Origin: Magnetococcales bacterium WMHbinv6
GTDB lineage: Bacteria > Pseudomonadota > Magnetococcia > Magnetococcales > Magnetaquicoccaceae
DNA: 64,000 bases
NCBI GenBank assembly: GCA_002753135.1
Contig: PDZV01000011.1
Location: 34,563-98,562 of the forward strand
Reading direction: 5' to 3'
Position 1 is the first letter of the stretch, and the number at the start of each line of letters is the position of its first letter. Below are positions 35,645-45,373 of the stretch, piece after piece. The notes below the pieces were generated by a model, which was given only the letters and a program-made list of their open reading frames with translations, ran no database searches and was not told the origin of the DNA. The translations under genes were made by a program, and so were the position numbers.

Positions 35645-36094
35645 ATGATCCACGGTGTCAAGGTAATCCCGCTGCGCAAAATTTGTGATGAACGTGGCAT
35701 GATCATGCACATGCTCAAAGCGAGCGATGACCATTTTTTGCAGTTCGGCGAAATCTATTTTTCTTGTGGCTATCCCGGTATCGTCAAGGCGTGGCATATC
35801 CATAAAGAGATGACGCTCAATAATGCGGTGGTGGTGGGCATGGTAAAGCTGGTTTTGTACGATTCGCGCCCCGACTCGCCCACCCATGGTGAATTGATGG
35901 AACTGTTCATTGGCGAACAAAATTATTGCCTGGTGCAGATTCCGCCCGGTATTACCAACGGCTACAAAGCCTATGGCGACAAGATGGCCATTTTGGCCAA
36001 CTGCGCGACCATGCCGCATGATCGTAACGAACTGATCTATATTGATCCGTTCAAAAACGATATTCCGTATGATTGGTCGGTCAAACATGGTTGA
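35645..36094 (+). CDS. short cupin, sugar 3,5-epimerase-like
   Basis: 149 residues, shorter than standard RmlC. IPLRKICDERGMIMHMLKASDDHF, IYFSCGYPGIVKAWHIHKEMTLNNAVVVGMVKLVLYD, and IPPGITNGYKAYGDKMAILANC retain the double-stranded beta-helix and HIH pattern. Similar short cupins act as C3/C5 epimerases on GDP-6-deoxy-4-keto-heptose in enteric and Campylobacter heptose pathways. It overlaps the following GHMP kinase start by 8 nt. Whether both epimerase bases remain is unclear. Confidence 0.82.
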   Translation: MIHGVKVIPLRKICDERGMIMHMLKASDDHFLQFGEIYFSCGYPGIVKAWHIHKEMTLNNAVVVGMVKLVLYDSRPDSPTHGELMELFIGEQNYCLVQIPPGITNGYKAYGDKMAILANCATMPHDRNELIYIDPFKNDIPYDWSVKHG

Positions 36095-37103
36095 GCCGGG
36101 AAAATTTTATTCGTTTGTGACCACCGTAACGCCGCTGCGCATCAGTTTTGCCGGCGGCGGTACTGACTTGAAAGAGTATTACGGGCGCGATTACGGTGCC
36201 GTCTTGAGTACCACGGTCAATCAATATGTCTATGTCACGGTCAAACAGCACGGTGGCGTATTCAAGGAGAATTATCGCCTGAGCTATGCGGAAACGGAAA
36301 TTGTGCAATCGTTGGATAAGGTACGCAACGATATCATGCGCGAGTGTTTGCGCTTGCTGCCGGTAGAGCCGCCGATCTACATCAGCACCATTGCCGATTT
36401 GCCCTCCAACTCCGGGTTGGGCAGCTCAAGCAGCTTTGCGGTGGGGTTGTTGCGGGCGCTGCATGCCCTGCGGCACGAACAGGTTGGGCAAGTGCAGGTG
36501 ATGGAAGAGGCTGCGCATGTCGAGATTGAGGTGTTGAAAAATCCAATCGGCAAACAGGATCATGCCGCAGCGGCTTTTGGCGGCTTTAACTATTTTCGTT
36601 TTCTCTCCGATGGTGGCATTGCCATTGAGCCGATCAGTTTGTCGCACGATAATTTGTATACCCTCTTTGAGCATGTGCAAATGTTCTGGACCGGTATTTC
36701 CCGCAAAAGTGTGGATGTGCTGACCGAACAAAAACAGAGCATGTCGGCAAACTATGACAGTCTGGATCTGATGCGTGATCAGGCCAGGCAGCTCTACCAG
36801 TTGTTGCGGCAGGATAGTATGGACATTGGCGAATTCAGCCGCCTGTTGGATGAAGGGTGGCAGATGAAACGTCGCCTGGCCAGCCGAATCAGCAACAGCA
36901 GCATCGATGAGTGGTATGATCTGGCCAAAGCCAACGGTGCGCTGGGAGGAAAAATTTGCGGAGCAGGCGGGGGTGGCTTTTTATTGTTGCTGGTACCGCC
37001 CGGCGATCAGCCGAAGGTGCGTCAGGCCTTGGCCAACCTGCAGGAGGTGCCCATTCAGTTTGAATCACGCGGTTCGCGTATTTTGCTGACCGATCACCTA
37101 TGA
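36087..37103 (+). CDS. GHMP kinase, D-glycero-D-manno-heptose 7-phosphate kinase-like
   Basis: 338 residues. TPLRISFAGGGTDLKEYY is the HddA-type substrate motif, LPSNSGLGSSSSFAVGLLRAL is the GHMP phosphate-binding loop, and GKICGAGGGGFLLLLV is the C-terminal motif. It phosphorylates the anomeric C1 of heptose 7-phosphate, providing substrate for the fused phosphatase/nucleotidyltransferase at 33240. ATG 36087 (MVEPGKF) overlaps the cupin stop; the longer frame starting at 36042 lies in the cupin gene. No gmhA isomerase gene is seen in the window. Confidence 0.88.
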   Translation: MVEPGKFYSFVTTVTPLRISFAGGGTDLKEYYGRDYGAVLSTTVNQYVYVTVKQHGGVFKENYRLSYAETEIVQSLDKVRNDIMRECLRLLPVEPPIYISTIADLPSNSGLGSSSSFAVGLLRALHALRHEQVGQVQVMEEAAHVEIEVLKNPIGKQDHAAAAFGGFNYFRFLSDGGIAIEPISLSHDNLYTLFEHVQMFWTGISRKSVDVLTEQKQSMSANYDSLDLMRDQARQLYQLLRQDSMDIGEFSRLLDEGWQMKRRLASRISNSSIDEWYDLAKANGALGGKICGAGGGGFLLLLVPPGDQPKVRQALANLQEVPIQFESRGSRILLTDHL

Positions 37104-38074
37104 TTGCTCCGCTTTTCAGCACCGCCTTGTTGCCCCAGCCGGTTTTGGTAACCGGTGCCAGCGGTATTGTCGGGGCCAATCTGGTGCATCGACTGGCTGC
37201 CGAAGGGGTGAGAGCGCACCTGACGGTGCGCCCGCAGAGCGATTTGGCCCGTTTGCGAACGGTGATGGATGCCGTTGTGCTGCACACTTGTGATTTGACC
37301 GATCGGGAGCAGGTGCATGCTTTGCTGCAGCGGTTGCGTCCCGCAACCATTTTTCACTTGGCCAGCACCTTTTTCAATCCGCCTACCTTGAGCGCAGAAG
37401 AGCATTATCGGGTCAATCTGCTGGCCATGCTCACCATCCTGGAGGCGTTGCGTGAACAGCCGACGGTTCGTTTTATCTGGACCGGTACAGCAGGGGCCTA
37501 TGATTCCGGATCGCTGTTAACGGAGAGTGCGCCGTTGCGTCCTGGCTCTCTTTATGGTTGTTCCAAGGCGGCAGCCAGTCAATTGTCCCAGGTTTGGGCC
37601 CGTTTGTACGCTATCCCGACGGTTGAGTTGCGTCTGTTTACGCCCTATGGCCCTTGGGAAAGACGGCATCGCCTGATTCCGCATGTCATTTTATCCGCTT
37701 TGGCGGGGCAAGAGGTGCGGATTGGTGACGGTCGGCAACAGCGTGATTTTGTCTACATGCAAGATGTGGTCGAGGCGCTGTTGTTGGCGGCAAGCAAACC
37801 GCTGCCTGCCGGAGCGGTCTTCAACATTTGTTCCGGCGAACCACGTTCATTGCGCGAGGTGGTCAGCACCATTCTGGAGCTGATGGGCAATCCGGTTCCG
37901 TTGCAGGTGGGCGTTTTTCCCCCGCGAGCCGATGAAATTTGGGAAATTTCCGGCGATAATCAGGCGGCGGCAAACGAATTGGCCTGGCGGCCACAAGTGA
38001 CGTTACAAGAGGGTTTGCAACAGACCATCGCCTGGTTTCGGCATCACCAGCAGGAGGCGCTCGCTTTGACCTGA
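37100..38074 (+). CDS. NAD-dependent epimerase/dehydratase
   Basis: 324 residues. LVTGASGIVGANLVHRLAAEG cofactor motif, TIFHLASTFFNPP, TGTAGAYDSGSLLTE, SLYGCSKAAASQL (Y...K catalytic pair), LRLFTPYGPWERRHRLIP, and QRDFVYMQDVVEALL. It overlaps the kinase stop by 4 nt. The branch is UDP-glucose epimerase/GDP-sugar reductase-like. It may be the C4 reductase that completes the deoxy-heptose path, or act on another sugar. Confidence 0.87.
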   Translation: MIAPLFSTALLPQPVLVTGASGIVGANLVHRLAAEGVRAHLTVRPQSDLARLRTVMDAVVLHTCDLTDREQVHALLQRLRPATIFHLASTFFNPPTLSAEEHYRVNLLAMLTILEALREQPTVRFIWTGTAGAYDSGSLLTESAPLRPGSLYGCSKAAASQLSQVWARLYAIPTVELRLFTPYGPWERRHRLIPHVILSALAGQEVRIGDGRQQRDFVYMQDVVEALLLAASKPLPAGAVFNICSGEPRSLREVVSTILELMGNPVPLQVGVFPPRADEIWEISGDNQAAANELAWRPQVTLQEGLQQTIAWFRHHQQEALALT

Positions 38075-38154
38075 ACGGCTGTATTGCCGGTGATGCCAAA
38101 ACCGTTTGTTGCCCGTTGCAGCGCAATTTCCATTACACAAAGAGAGATGAGACC

Positions 38155-39390
38155 ATGACGCAAACTGCCCGAAGCCGCTGTATTGTTTGTGAGCAAAATC
38201 AGGTGGAGATGTTTCTTGACCTGGGCGCAACCACCTTGGCCAACAAGTTTGTCACGGCGGAAGAGTTGGGCAATCGGGAGGCCAGTTATCCTTTGCAGGT
38301 CGGTTTTTGCACCGAGTGTGCGCATGTGCAGTTGACGGTGGTGGTGCCGCCACCGGAAATGTTTGAACATTATCTCTACATCTCCTCCATGTCCGACACC
38401 TTGAAACAGCATCTCTACCATTTATCGGATTGCGTGGTGGAGCGTCTTGCCTTGACGGCGAACGATCTGGTGGTCGATGTCGGTTCCAACGATGGCACCC
38501 TGTTATCCGGTTTCAAGCGGCATGGTGTGCGTATTTTGGGGGTGGATCCGGCGGAAAATTTGGCGGCATTGGCGCAAAAAGTGGGTGTGGAGACTTTGAC
38601 CGCCTTTTTTGGGGCCGAAACCTCGGCACAGATTGCCGGCCAATATGGCCGAGCCAAGGCGATTACGGCCACCAACGTGTTTCCGCACATTCCCATGCTG
38701 GCCGATTTTGTCAGGGGGTTGGATCGTCTTTTGACCGAAGATGGCACCTTTATTCTGGAAGCGCACTATTTGGGGGATCTGTTGGCCGCCGGTGCTTTTG
38801 ACACCGTCTATCACGAACATGTCTCCTACTGGGCGTTGACACCCATGGTTCGTCTCTTCCAACGCTTCGGTTTTGAGGTGACGGATGTGGAACGGTTGCC
38901 GGTGCATCATGGACAGTTGCGGGCCTGGGTACGCCGTCGCGGCTTTGCCGTTTCCGAGGCGGTCGATGCCATGCTGCAGGCAGAAAAAAACATGGGGATG
39001 GATCAGATAGAAACTTTCCGGAGCTTTGCCCGGCAGACCATGCAGCTCAAGGAGAGCTTGAACCAGACGGTGGATACCCTGTTGGCGCAGGGCAAAAAAA
39101 TTGCCGGTTATGGTGCGCCAGCCAAAGGCAGCACCTTGCTCTCCTTTTTGGAAATCGGCCCCGATCGTTTGCGTTATATTGCCGATCGCAGCCCGCTCAA
39201 ACAGGGTCGTTTTACCCCGGGCACCCATATTCCGGTGGTGGCGACGGAACGGTTGCTGGAGGATCAACCGGATTATGTGCTGTTGTTGGCCTGGAATTTT
39301 GCCGAAGAGATCATGGCCCAACAGGCGGAATATCGCCGCCGGGGTGGCAAATTTATTATTCCGGTACCACAGGTACAGATCGTCGAATAG
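38155..39390 (+). CDS. C-methyltransferase-type SAM-dependent methyltransferase with zinc-binding N-terminus
   Basis: 411 residues. N-terminal zinc site C-I-V-C...C-T-E-C-A-H, SAM motif VVDVGSNDGTLLSGF, the HEHVSYW segment, and a C-terminal C-methyltransferase domain with GYGAPAKGSTLL and PDYVLLLAWNFAEEI. This three-part layout is that of nucleotide-sugar C-3 methyltransferases such as TylC3 or NovU relatives. It probably makes a branched deoxy sugar. ATG 38155 has GAGA-type upstream bases; the ATG at 38116 is rejected because the conserved Cys start fits better here. Confidence 0.87.
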   Translation: MTQTARSRCIVCEQNQVEMFLDLGATTLANKFVTAEELGNREASYPLQVGFCTECAHVQLTVVVPPPEMFEHYLYISSMSDTLKQHLYHLSDCVVERLALTANDLVVDVGSNDGTLLSGFKRHGVRILGVDPAENLAALAQKVGVETLTAFFGAETSAQIAGQYGRAKAITATNVFPHIPMLADFVRGLDRLLTEDGTFILEAHYLGDLLAAGAFDTVYHEHVSYWALTPMVRLFQRFGFEVTDVERLPVHHGQLRAWVRRRGFAVSEAVDAMLQAEKNMGMDQIETFRSFARQTMQLKESLNQTVDTLLAQGKKIAGYGAPAKGSTLLSFLEIGPDRLRYIADRSPLKQGRFTPGTHIPVVATERLLEDQPDYVLLLAWNFAEEIMAQQAEYRRRGGKFIIPVPQVQIVE

Positions 39391-39729
39391 TCTCCAACGT
39401 AGGCGGGATGGCAGCAGGGGGCTGTCATCCTGATGTAACCGTCGATTTTGCTCGAATCGCTCTCTTCCCAACCGTCGAGGCAGACAAATCTTTGGCGATG
39501 ATTATCTGGTAGATGGTCTGTTGTGGGGTTGTTTTCCGCTTTTCTCCTGGTTATCCATGGGCAGCAGAAGGATAGATGCCCATGCGGGAAGCCTGCGGCC
39601 AAGCTGCCAAATCAAGCGGATTTCCCCGTTGCCTGATGACGCATCTATCCTGCTTTTCTGTGCGCCATTCCTGCCGCTATCGGTTGTACCGTGCAATACT
39701 ATACATGATAAATCAATAGGATAATCTCT
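39391..39729. other. intergenic region with long-range hairpin
   Basis: 339 bp. The perfect 11-bp inverted repeat AGGATAGATGC (39569-39579) / GCATCTATCCT (39641-39651) continues past a 3-nt bulge as AGCA/TGCT. It encloses 61 nt with a further GGGAA/TTCCC pairing. It may be a structured leader or small RNA. TTGTAC and GATAAA spaced 17 nt apart near 39684-39712 could be the promoter for the following gene. No open frame with a good ribosome site. Confidence 0.4.
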
Positions 39730-42501
39730 ATGATACATCGTTTCGAGTATGCAATTGTTGTTGGCAACAAGGCGGAACAAGGGGAGAGTGCGGCGCAAGC
39801 TGAATTGGCAACCCTGTATTCTCAGGGGGATGGCGTTCGACTTGATTTTGTAACCGCCTACATGTGGATGCTTTTGGCCTGCAAAGAAAATCAAGCCGCA
39901 ACCGCCAGTCTGCGCGAACTGGCAGAGTTTATGACCGCAGCAGACATTCTCGAGGCAGAGCAACGCGCTGACCAATGGTTTGTCAAGACTGCAGAAAATA
40001 TCGCGCTCATCCACCGTGCAGAGCAGGGCGATCATGCGGCCCAAACGCTTCTTGGCGTCTGCTACGCCAACGGAAAACAGGGCATCGCCAAAAACATGGT
40101 GCATGCCTATATGTGGACATTATTGGCATCGGGAAATAACTCTTCTGCCAAAGCAAACTTGCCGATAATGGCACAGAGCATGATCAAATCCCAAATCAAA
40201 GAAGCAGAAGAGCTGGCAAATAACTGGTATGTAAAATCTGAAGAAAATATTCAATTATTCAACAAGGCAGATCAAGGCCATTCTGAAGCCCAGGCATTGC
40301 TTGGTTATCACTATGCACTCGGCATGAATGGGATCAAAAAGGATTTTATCAAGGCCTGCATGTGGACACTGTTGGCCCATGACAACAGCACATCGGCGCG
40401 CAATAATTTGCCTATTCTGCTGCAAAATATGCAGCCGGAACAGATTCAGGAAGCAGAACAGCTTGCGGGCAATTGGTTTCCTAAATCGAGAAATAATCTT
40501 GCGTTGATGAAAAGAGTGGTAGAAAAAGATCCAGAAGCGCAGTTGTCGCTTGGTACGATGTATGCGCAAGGAGATGGGGTAAGAAAAAACATATTCCAGG
40601 CCTATATGTGGACGGTCATGGCAAAGTGGCGCTCAGAGAAAGCGTTACCGTTATTGTCCACCCTGGCGCAGGAGTTGTCCCAAGCCCAGATCAATGAAGC
40701 GGAAAAACGTGCCGGCGAGTGGTTTATTCACAATGAAAAGGCCGCTTTATGGAACGAAGCAGAACGCACTGATCTGAACACTCCGTATCAACGTGCAAAG
40801 AGTTCTTTTGATCAGCAAGCAGAGTCGATTGATCCTGAGGCCTATCTGGATTGGCTGGATATCAGCGCGGATCATCCCGATTTTCTGCTGGACCATCCTA
40901 TTGTGGGTGACAAGCACGATGGGGCCAATCCGCAGGGGTTGGCCGATGCCAACAGTAAAATTTATGTGGTAGGCAATTGTCACAGTTATTTCTGGAGAGG
41001 GGTGGATTTTTCTTCGCGCAAAGCACCCATTGTCGATTATATTCCAGGTATTTGTGTCAAGGGGGTGGGGGCGGCGTTGGCTTATGATTTAATCACCAGC
41101 GGCACGCGGTTACGAGCCCGGGAAAAGACGCTGGGCTTCATCAAGGCGGCTCTTGCCAACGGTTTTACCGGTTGGATCATGTTAAGTTTCGGCGAGATTG
41201 ACATTCGTTGTTTTGTTGTCAAACTGGCCATCAAAATTGGCTTGACCCAGGCGGTTGCTTGTTGTGTCCGTCGTTATCTCTCTTTTGTCGACGAGGTGCG
41301 ATTGCTGCATGACAAAGTGGCCCTCTGGGCTCCTCCGCCATCATCGGACACCTATTCTGTACCTTACTGGCTGACGGTAGGCAGCGAGACAGAAAGAAAC
41401 TATGCCACTGTCTTGTTTACGGAAATGTTGCAAAAGTGGTCTGGCGTGCCAGTATTGTCCGTATTGCATCTGGCTCTGCTGGATAATGGATTAGGCAACA
41501 AGGAGGTCTATTGTCCTTCCAAATACCCGCAATACCATCTGGCACCGGAAAAACTGCTGCCCTTTGTCTTGGAAATGGTGCAACAAAAACTGGGCGTGCG
41601 GATTGACGCCCCATGTGCGAATGGATTTTCCCGGCAAGAGATTACTTCGCAAGTGATTTTTTCTACCATTGATGGCAGTGATCAGCAATGGCTCAGCTGT
41701 GACATGCAAGCGATAAGACATATTGACAGCATTTCCCTTATTGGCCCGGCCTGTTATGAAAAAGAGTTTCATCTTGTTTTGACCAATAATAATTCCCGCT
41801 TTATCACCTTGCAGTGCAAAAAGCAGTCGTTTCGGGTAGGTGAGGGGCGCGACGAACAGATCAAGCTCAACCATGCCATCCGCTTTATTTTGGTGCCGTA
41901 TGACAGTCAGGGCCATAAACCGGATGTGCGGATCTATGCCTTGGCCTATTTTCTGGACCAACCGGAGATGCGTCATCATTTATCTTGGGGCAGCATGTTT
42001 CAGACTGCCAAAATGCTCTTGGATGGAGCGGTGTTGCCGGATGATCCGCATGGCAGCACAGTGCAGAATAGCGAGAATGATGGCCATCTGGATGAAATTT
42101 TCACCAAGGCAAGGCAAGGGGAGGTGGCCTCTCAATCCCTGTTGGCCAAAATGTATTTTACCGGAGAGGGATTGTCGCAGGATTTTGTCGAGGCGCTGCA
42201 GTGGTCACATCTGGCAGCAGAGCAGGGAGATTTGCTGGCGCAACACCAACTGGGCATGTTGTATGCGGGCATGCCGCATATTACGGCAAATTATTCGACG
42301 GCCTACAAGTGGGCCACTATTGCCTGCCGGGAACTACCGATGGAAAAAAGAAACCGTACCAATGTGACGCTGCGCGAACAGGCGTTGGAAAATTTGTATG
42401 TATTGGAAAGATACATCACAAGAAAGCTGTCACCAGCGCTGATTGATGAAGCCAAAGCGCTTGCTCACGCCTGGTTGCAAGGGAAAATGGCACCGCGTTG
42501 A
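39730..42501 (+). CDS. Sel1-repeat protein with central SGNH-like domain
   Basis: 923 residues. Residues 1-345 hold four Sel1/TPR-like repeats, each with the pattern AQ..LG..YA.G.G..K....AYMWTLLA and ending WF or WY. A central region (about 405-660) has VVGNCHSYFWRGV, GWIMLSFGEIDIRCF and a long insertion, resembling SGNH-type hydrolases in the GxCHS and GEID blocks. Two more Sel1 repeats close the protein (ASQSLLAKMYFTGEGLSQDFVEALQWSHLAAEQG and GDLLAQHQLGMLYAG). No signal peptide. Possibly a glycan-modifying esterase or scaffold in the surface block. Domain identification of the centre is tentative. Confidence 0.72.
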   Translation: MIHRFEYAIVVGNKAEQGESAAQAELATLYSQGDGVRLDFVTAYMWMLLACKENQAATASLRELAEFMTAADILEAEQRADQWFVKTAENIALIHRAEQGDHAAQTLLGVCYANGKQGIAKNMVHAYMWTLLASGNNSSAKANLPIMAQSMIKSQIKEAEELANNWYVKSEENIQLFNKADQGHSEAQALLGYHYALGMNGIKKDFIKACMWTLLAHDNSTSARNNLPILLQNMQPEQIQEAEQLAGNWFPKSRNNLALMKRVVEKDPEAQLSLGTMYAQGDGVRKNIFQAYMWTVMAKWRSEKALPLLSTLAQELSQAQINEAEKRAGEWFIHNEKAALWNEAERTDLNTPYQRAKSSFDQQAESIDPEAYLDWLDISADHPDFLLDHPIVGDKHDGANPQGLADANSKIYVVGNCHSYFWRGVDFSSRKAPIVDYIPGICVKGVGAALAYDLITSGTRLRAREKTLGFIKAALANGFTGWIMLSFGEIDIRCFVVKLAIKIGLTQAVACCVRRYLSFVDEVRLLHDKVALWAPPPSSDTYSVPYWLTVGSETERNYATVLFTEMLQKWSGVPVLSVLHLALLDNGLGNKEVYCPSKYPQYHLAPEKLLPFVLEMVQQKLGVRIDAPCANGFSRQEITSQVIFSTIDGSDQQWLSCDMQAIRHIDSISLIGPACYEKEFHLVLTNNNSRFITLQCKKQSFRVGEGRDEQIKLNHAIRFILVPYDSQGHKPDVRIYALAYFLDQPEMRHHLSWGSMFQTAKMLLDGAVLPDDPHGSTVQNSENDGHLDEIFTKARQGEVASQSLLAKMYFTGEGLSQDFVEALQWSHLAAEQGDLLAQHQLGMLYAGMPHITANYSTAYKWATIACRELPMEKRNRTNVTLREQALENLYVLERYITRKLSPALIDEAKALAHAWLQGKMAPR

Positions 42502-42703
42502 AGGAAAGCAAGCGACTGGCAAGTGCTTTGTAAGATAACGGGGCAAAATGATTCTGTAGCCAGGGAATCGGTTGACATTCCTGTTGCACGGGAAGAGACT
42601 GCCCCCGGCAAATAAAACAGAGCTGGAGAGTGTTTTTGTATGGATCGTATCGAACGATACCCCTGGTTTATTCAGTCATCATCTGCTTGAAAGAGTATGC
42701 ACC

Positions 42704-44722
42704 ATGTTGCCACAAGCCACGCCGTTCTCCGCTTTATCCCCGACCGACATCACAGCCGATGCCGCTATGGTTGCCCGGCAAGGCGGTGATCTGCAGCGTG
42801 CCTGGCAAATCTATGAAGCCTTGCACGCCCAAGAGCCCGGCAATGCGGAGTGGTTGCATCAAAGCAGTCTGATCTGCTTTCAGTTTCGTCGCTACGAATG
42901 GGCTGCCGAACGGATGGAAAAGGCTTTGGCCCTTGTGCCAAACCATCCCTATCTGCTTGGTAATTTGGGAGAATGCTATCTTAAACTTTCCCGTTTTGAC
43001 CGTGCCACGCAGATTTTTACGCTGTTAAACAAAGTGCAGCCTGACGATGCCAAAGTTGCGACCCAACTGGCCCAACTGCTGCTTATGCAAGGCAGACAGA
43101 CCGAGGCGATAGCCCCTTTGCAGAGCGCTTTGCGTCATTATCCCGAGGTGCCCATGTTGCACGAATTGTTGGCGACGGCGTACCAGAAAACGGTCAATTC
43201 CGGGACGGTCTATCCGCGTGGCATGATGTTTCTGAAAAGTTATCATGCCCGCCTGGCCAGGCATTACAGTGGTCAGACGACACAGTTTACCACGCCGCCC
43301 ACCACCCATACCTTTTTTGTTGATCGGCAGCGGGCACTCAAAATTGCTCAACAACACGCCAAGATCATCTGTTATTACATCGGGGCCCCGCTGGCCGACA
43401 CGCCGCACAATTTGATCGCCATTCCGGAAACGCTCCCGGAAGCACGCGAATTTTTCTTCGCCACCCACTATCCCTACCCGGAAGAGCTGGAATTTGATCC
43501 GGCAGAGGCAGAGGAGCGGCAGTTGGCGGAACTTCTCGTCACGGTACTCAATCAGGCCCATCACTTGCGTCTGATCAAGGCTTTGGAATGGGTAGACATT
43601 TGCGCCAACAGCAAACCGGAATTCAAGCCCGGAGAGCCGCTGCGGGTCTTTCTGCCCGCCACCCGCCATCGTCCCGGTTTTTGCTTGCAGGCGCGAGCCT
43701 ACGCCAAAGCATTTCGTCACGCCGGGTGCGAAGTTTTATTGTTCGAGGAGGGGGTGCTGCCGGGAACCGATTTGCCGGAGGTGTTGGGCTATGCCAGCTG
43801 GCTGGAGGCCATGGCGGCATTTAAACCGCACCTGGTTGTCGACAGTAACGCCTATTTCGATTGGCATTCCGGGCAGTTGTTCAAGGTACACCCCGATGTG
43901 TTCAAAGCCATGGACTTTTTTGATCCCATGCCGATGGTTACCTCTGGCAATCCTTTTCCCTGGCGGGAGCGGGATCTGATTTATGCCTTGTCGACCTACA
44001 TCCCGTTTTTGCAAAAAACCGGTGCCAAAGAGGTGATGCGCAAAGGTTTGTATTACAGCAGCGAGATATTTAACAATTGGCACAAGCCAAGAAAAAGAAA
44101 AATTGTGTTTGTTGGCAACGGCTATGGTAACGTGGACAAAAGCGTTCATGGAAGCCAAACCATTTTTGCTCAGTTGTGGGATATTTTTTTATCGGGTGTG
44201 CCCATTACGCAAGCCTTGCTCGATCAACTGGTCGAGCAAAGCAAATTTTCTCTGGTGATGATTCGTGATCATTTTCTGGGTCATATCGTGCGCAACGGTT
44301 CGCTCCGTTGGTTGTGCGAAATGGCGGATGAGATTGATATCGAAATTTATGGCACCGACTGGGCACACCAGCCGTGCGTGCAGCCCTTTTACAAGTGGCC
44401 TGCGCTGCCCGAACAGGTGGCGGAAATTTATAATGAGTCGGAATATGTGCTGGTGATCAATCCGCAATATTTGGATAGCGGGCGTTTGTTGGAAGCGGTG
44501 GCCTGTGGAGCCATTCCGGTGGTCTACGACTGCCGTCCCCTGGCCGATCCGCCGCACTGGGATGAACATTGTCTCTGGTTTCGCACCAAGGAGCAGTTGC
44601 GCGACTGTTTTTCTGGCAAGCGCCCGCCCCTCTCCCCGCATTTGATCTGCGAGGGACGTTCCTATAACGACTATGCGCAACGGGTGGTCGACGATCTTTA
44701 CGCGCGGCTCAAACAGCGTTAA
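42704..44722 (+). CDS. TPR protein fused to CgeB-like glycosyltransferase
   Basis: 672 residues. About 140 residues of TPR repeats (GDLQRAWQIYEALHAQEPGNAEWL, YEWAAERMEKALALVPNHPYLLGNLGECYLKL, FDRATQIFTLLNKVQPDD) lead to a GT-B region: LRVFLPATRHRPGFCLQARAYAKAFRHAGCEVLLFEEG, RKRKIVFVGNGYGNVDKS, and a CgeB C-terminus with VLVINPQYLDSGRLLEAVACGAIPVVYD. TPR-GT fusions commonly glycosylate proteins or long glycans. ATG 42704 was chosen because AAAGAG is 8 nt upstream; the extension to 42572 has no support. Relative of the GT at 26162. Confidence 0.82.
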   Translation: MLPQATPFSALSPTDITADAAMVARQGGDLQRAWQIYEALHAQEPGNAEWLHQSSLICFQFRRYEWAAERMEKALALVPNHPYLLGNLGECYLKLSRFDRATQIFTLLNKVQPDDAKVATQLAQLLLMQGRQTEAIAPLQSALRHYPEVPMLHELLATAYQKTVNSGTVYPRGMMFLKSYHARLARHYSGQTTQFTTPPTTHTFFVDRQRALKIAQQHAKIICYYIGAPLADTPHNLIAIPETLPEAREFFFATHYPYPEELEFDPAEAEERQLAELLVTVLNQAHHLRLIKALEWVDICANSKPEFKPGEPLRVFLPATRHRPGFCLQARAYAKAFRHAGCEVLLFEEGVLPGTDLPEVLGYASWLEAMAAFKPHLVVDSNAYFDWHSGQLFKVHPDVFKAMDFFDPMPMVTSGNPFPWRERDLIYALSTYIPFLQKTGAKEVMRKGLYYSSEIFNNWHKPRKRKIVFVGNGYGNVDKSVHGSQTIFAQLWDIFLSGVPITQALLDQLVEQSKFSLVMIRDHFLGHIVRNGSLRWLCEMADEIDIEIYGTDWAHQPCVQPFYKWPALPEQVAEIYNESEYVLVINPQYLDSGRLLEAVACGAIPVVYDCRPLADPPHWDEHCLWFRTKEQLRDCFSGKRPPLSPHLICEGRSYNDYAQRVVDDLYARLKQR

Positions 44723-44741
44723 ACCGCTCTGTCAGCCTTGT

Positions 44742-45359
44742 TCACGTTGTATCATCGTGGGAAAAACGTTCGATGAAGGCGTCAATGTCTGCCGAGAGCA
44801 GCCATGGATGGTTGGCAACAATTTTCTCTTTGCTCCAGTTCCACCAGGAGATGGCAAGCAGTGCTTCGATCTGTTTTTCCGTAAAGCGAAATTTTTTGAT
44901 GCGAGCCGGGTTTCCGGCCACAATGGCGTAGGGTGGTACGTTCTGGGTGACAACCGACTGCAGGCCGACCACGGCACCATGGCCAATGGCAACATTATTG
45001 AGAATGGTCACGTTATCGCCAATCCACACCTCGTTGCCGATACGGATGATCTCCTGCGGGACCCGTTTGATTACTTTTTGTACGCTATCGGTATCAAGAA
45101 GTTTTCTTAAACCGCACTGGGAGACATTGCGGTAGTCGATATTGCCGTACATGCGCAAATTGATAAAACGGGCCACACTGCAAAAGCGCCCGATTTCGAT
45201 CATGCCCGGTTCCTGTTCAGGGTGCATCCAGGGGCGATAATCGGTGATATCCAACTCTCCGGTATAGGTATAGGCACCGATTTTCAAAATGGGTATTTTA
45301 TTGTTGTCATAATAGACGACATCATTTTCATTCCATTTATGACTGACGCGAAATGACAT
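44742..45359 (-). CDS. CatB-type hexapeptide O-acetyltransferase
   Basis: 205 residues. Left-handed beta-helix acetyltransferase of the XAT group: IEIGRFCSVARFINLRMYGNIDYRNVS, IRIGNEVWIGDNVTILNNVAIGHGAVVGLQSVVTQNVPPYAIVAGNPARIKKFRF, then WWNWSKEKI. Uses acetyl-CoA to O-acetylate a sugar, in keeping with the surrounding glycan genes. It is convergent with the TPR-GT gene. ATG 45359 (MSFRV) has GGGAG upstream. The stop-proximal tail ends SHDDTT. Confidence 0.87.
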   Translation of the reverse strand: MSFRVSHKWNENDVVYYDNNKIPILKIGAYTYTGELDITDYRPWMHPEQEPGMIEIGRFCSVARFINLRMYGNIDYRNVSQCGLRKLLDTDSVQKVIKRVPQEIIRIGNEVWIGDNVTILNNVAIGHGAVVGLQSVVTQNVPPYAIVAGNPARIKKFRFTEKQIEALLAISWWNWSKEKIVANHPWLLSADIDAFIERFSHDDTT

Positions 45360-45373
45360 GATTTTCTCCCAAC

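Noticed and set aside
34562..36088. 508-codon leftward frame opposite the dehydratase and cupin genes
   Set aside because: Shadow of two genes with clear motifs on the other strand.
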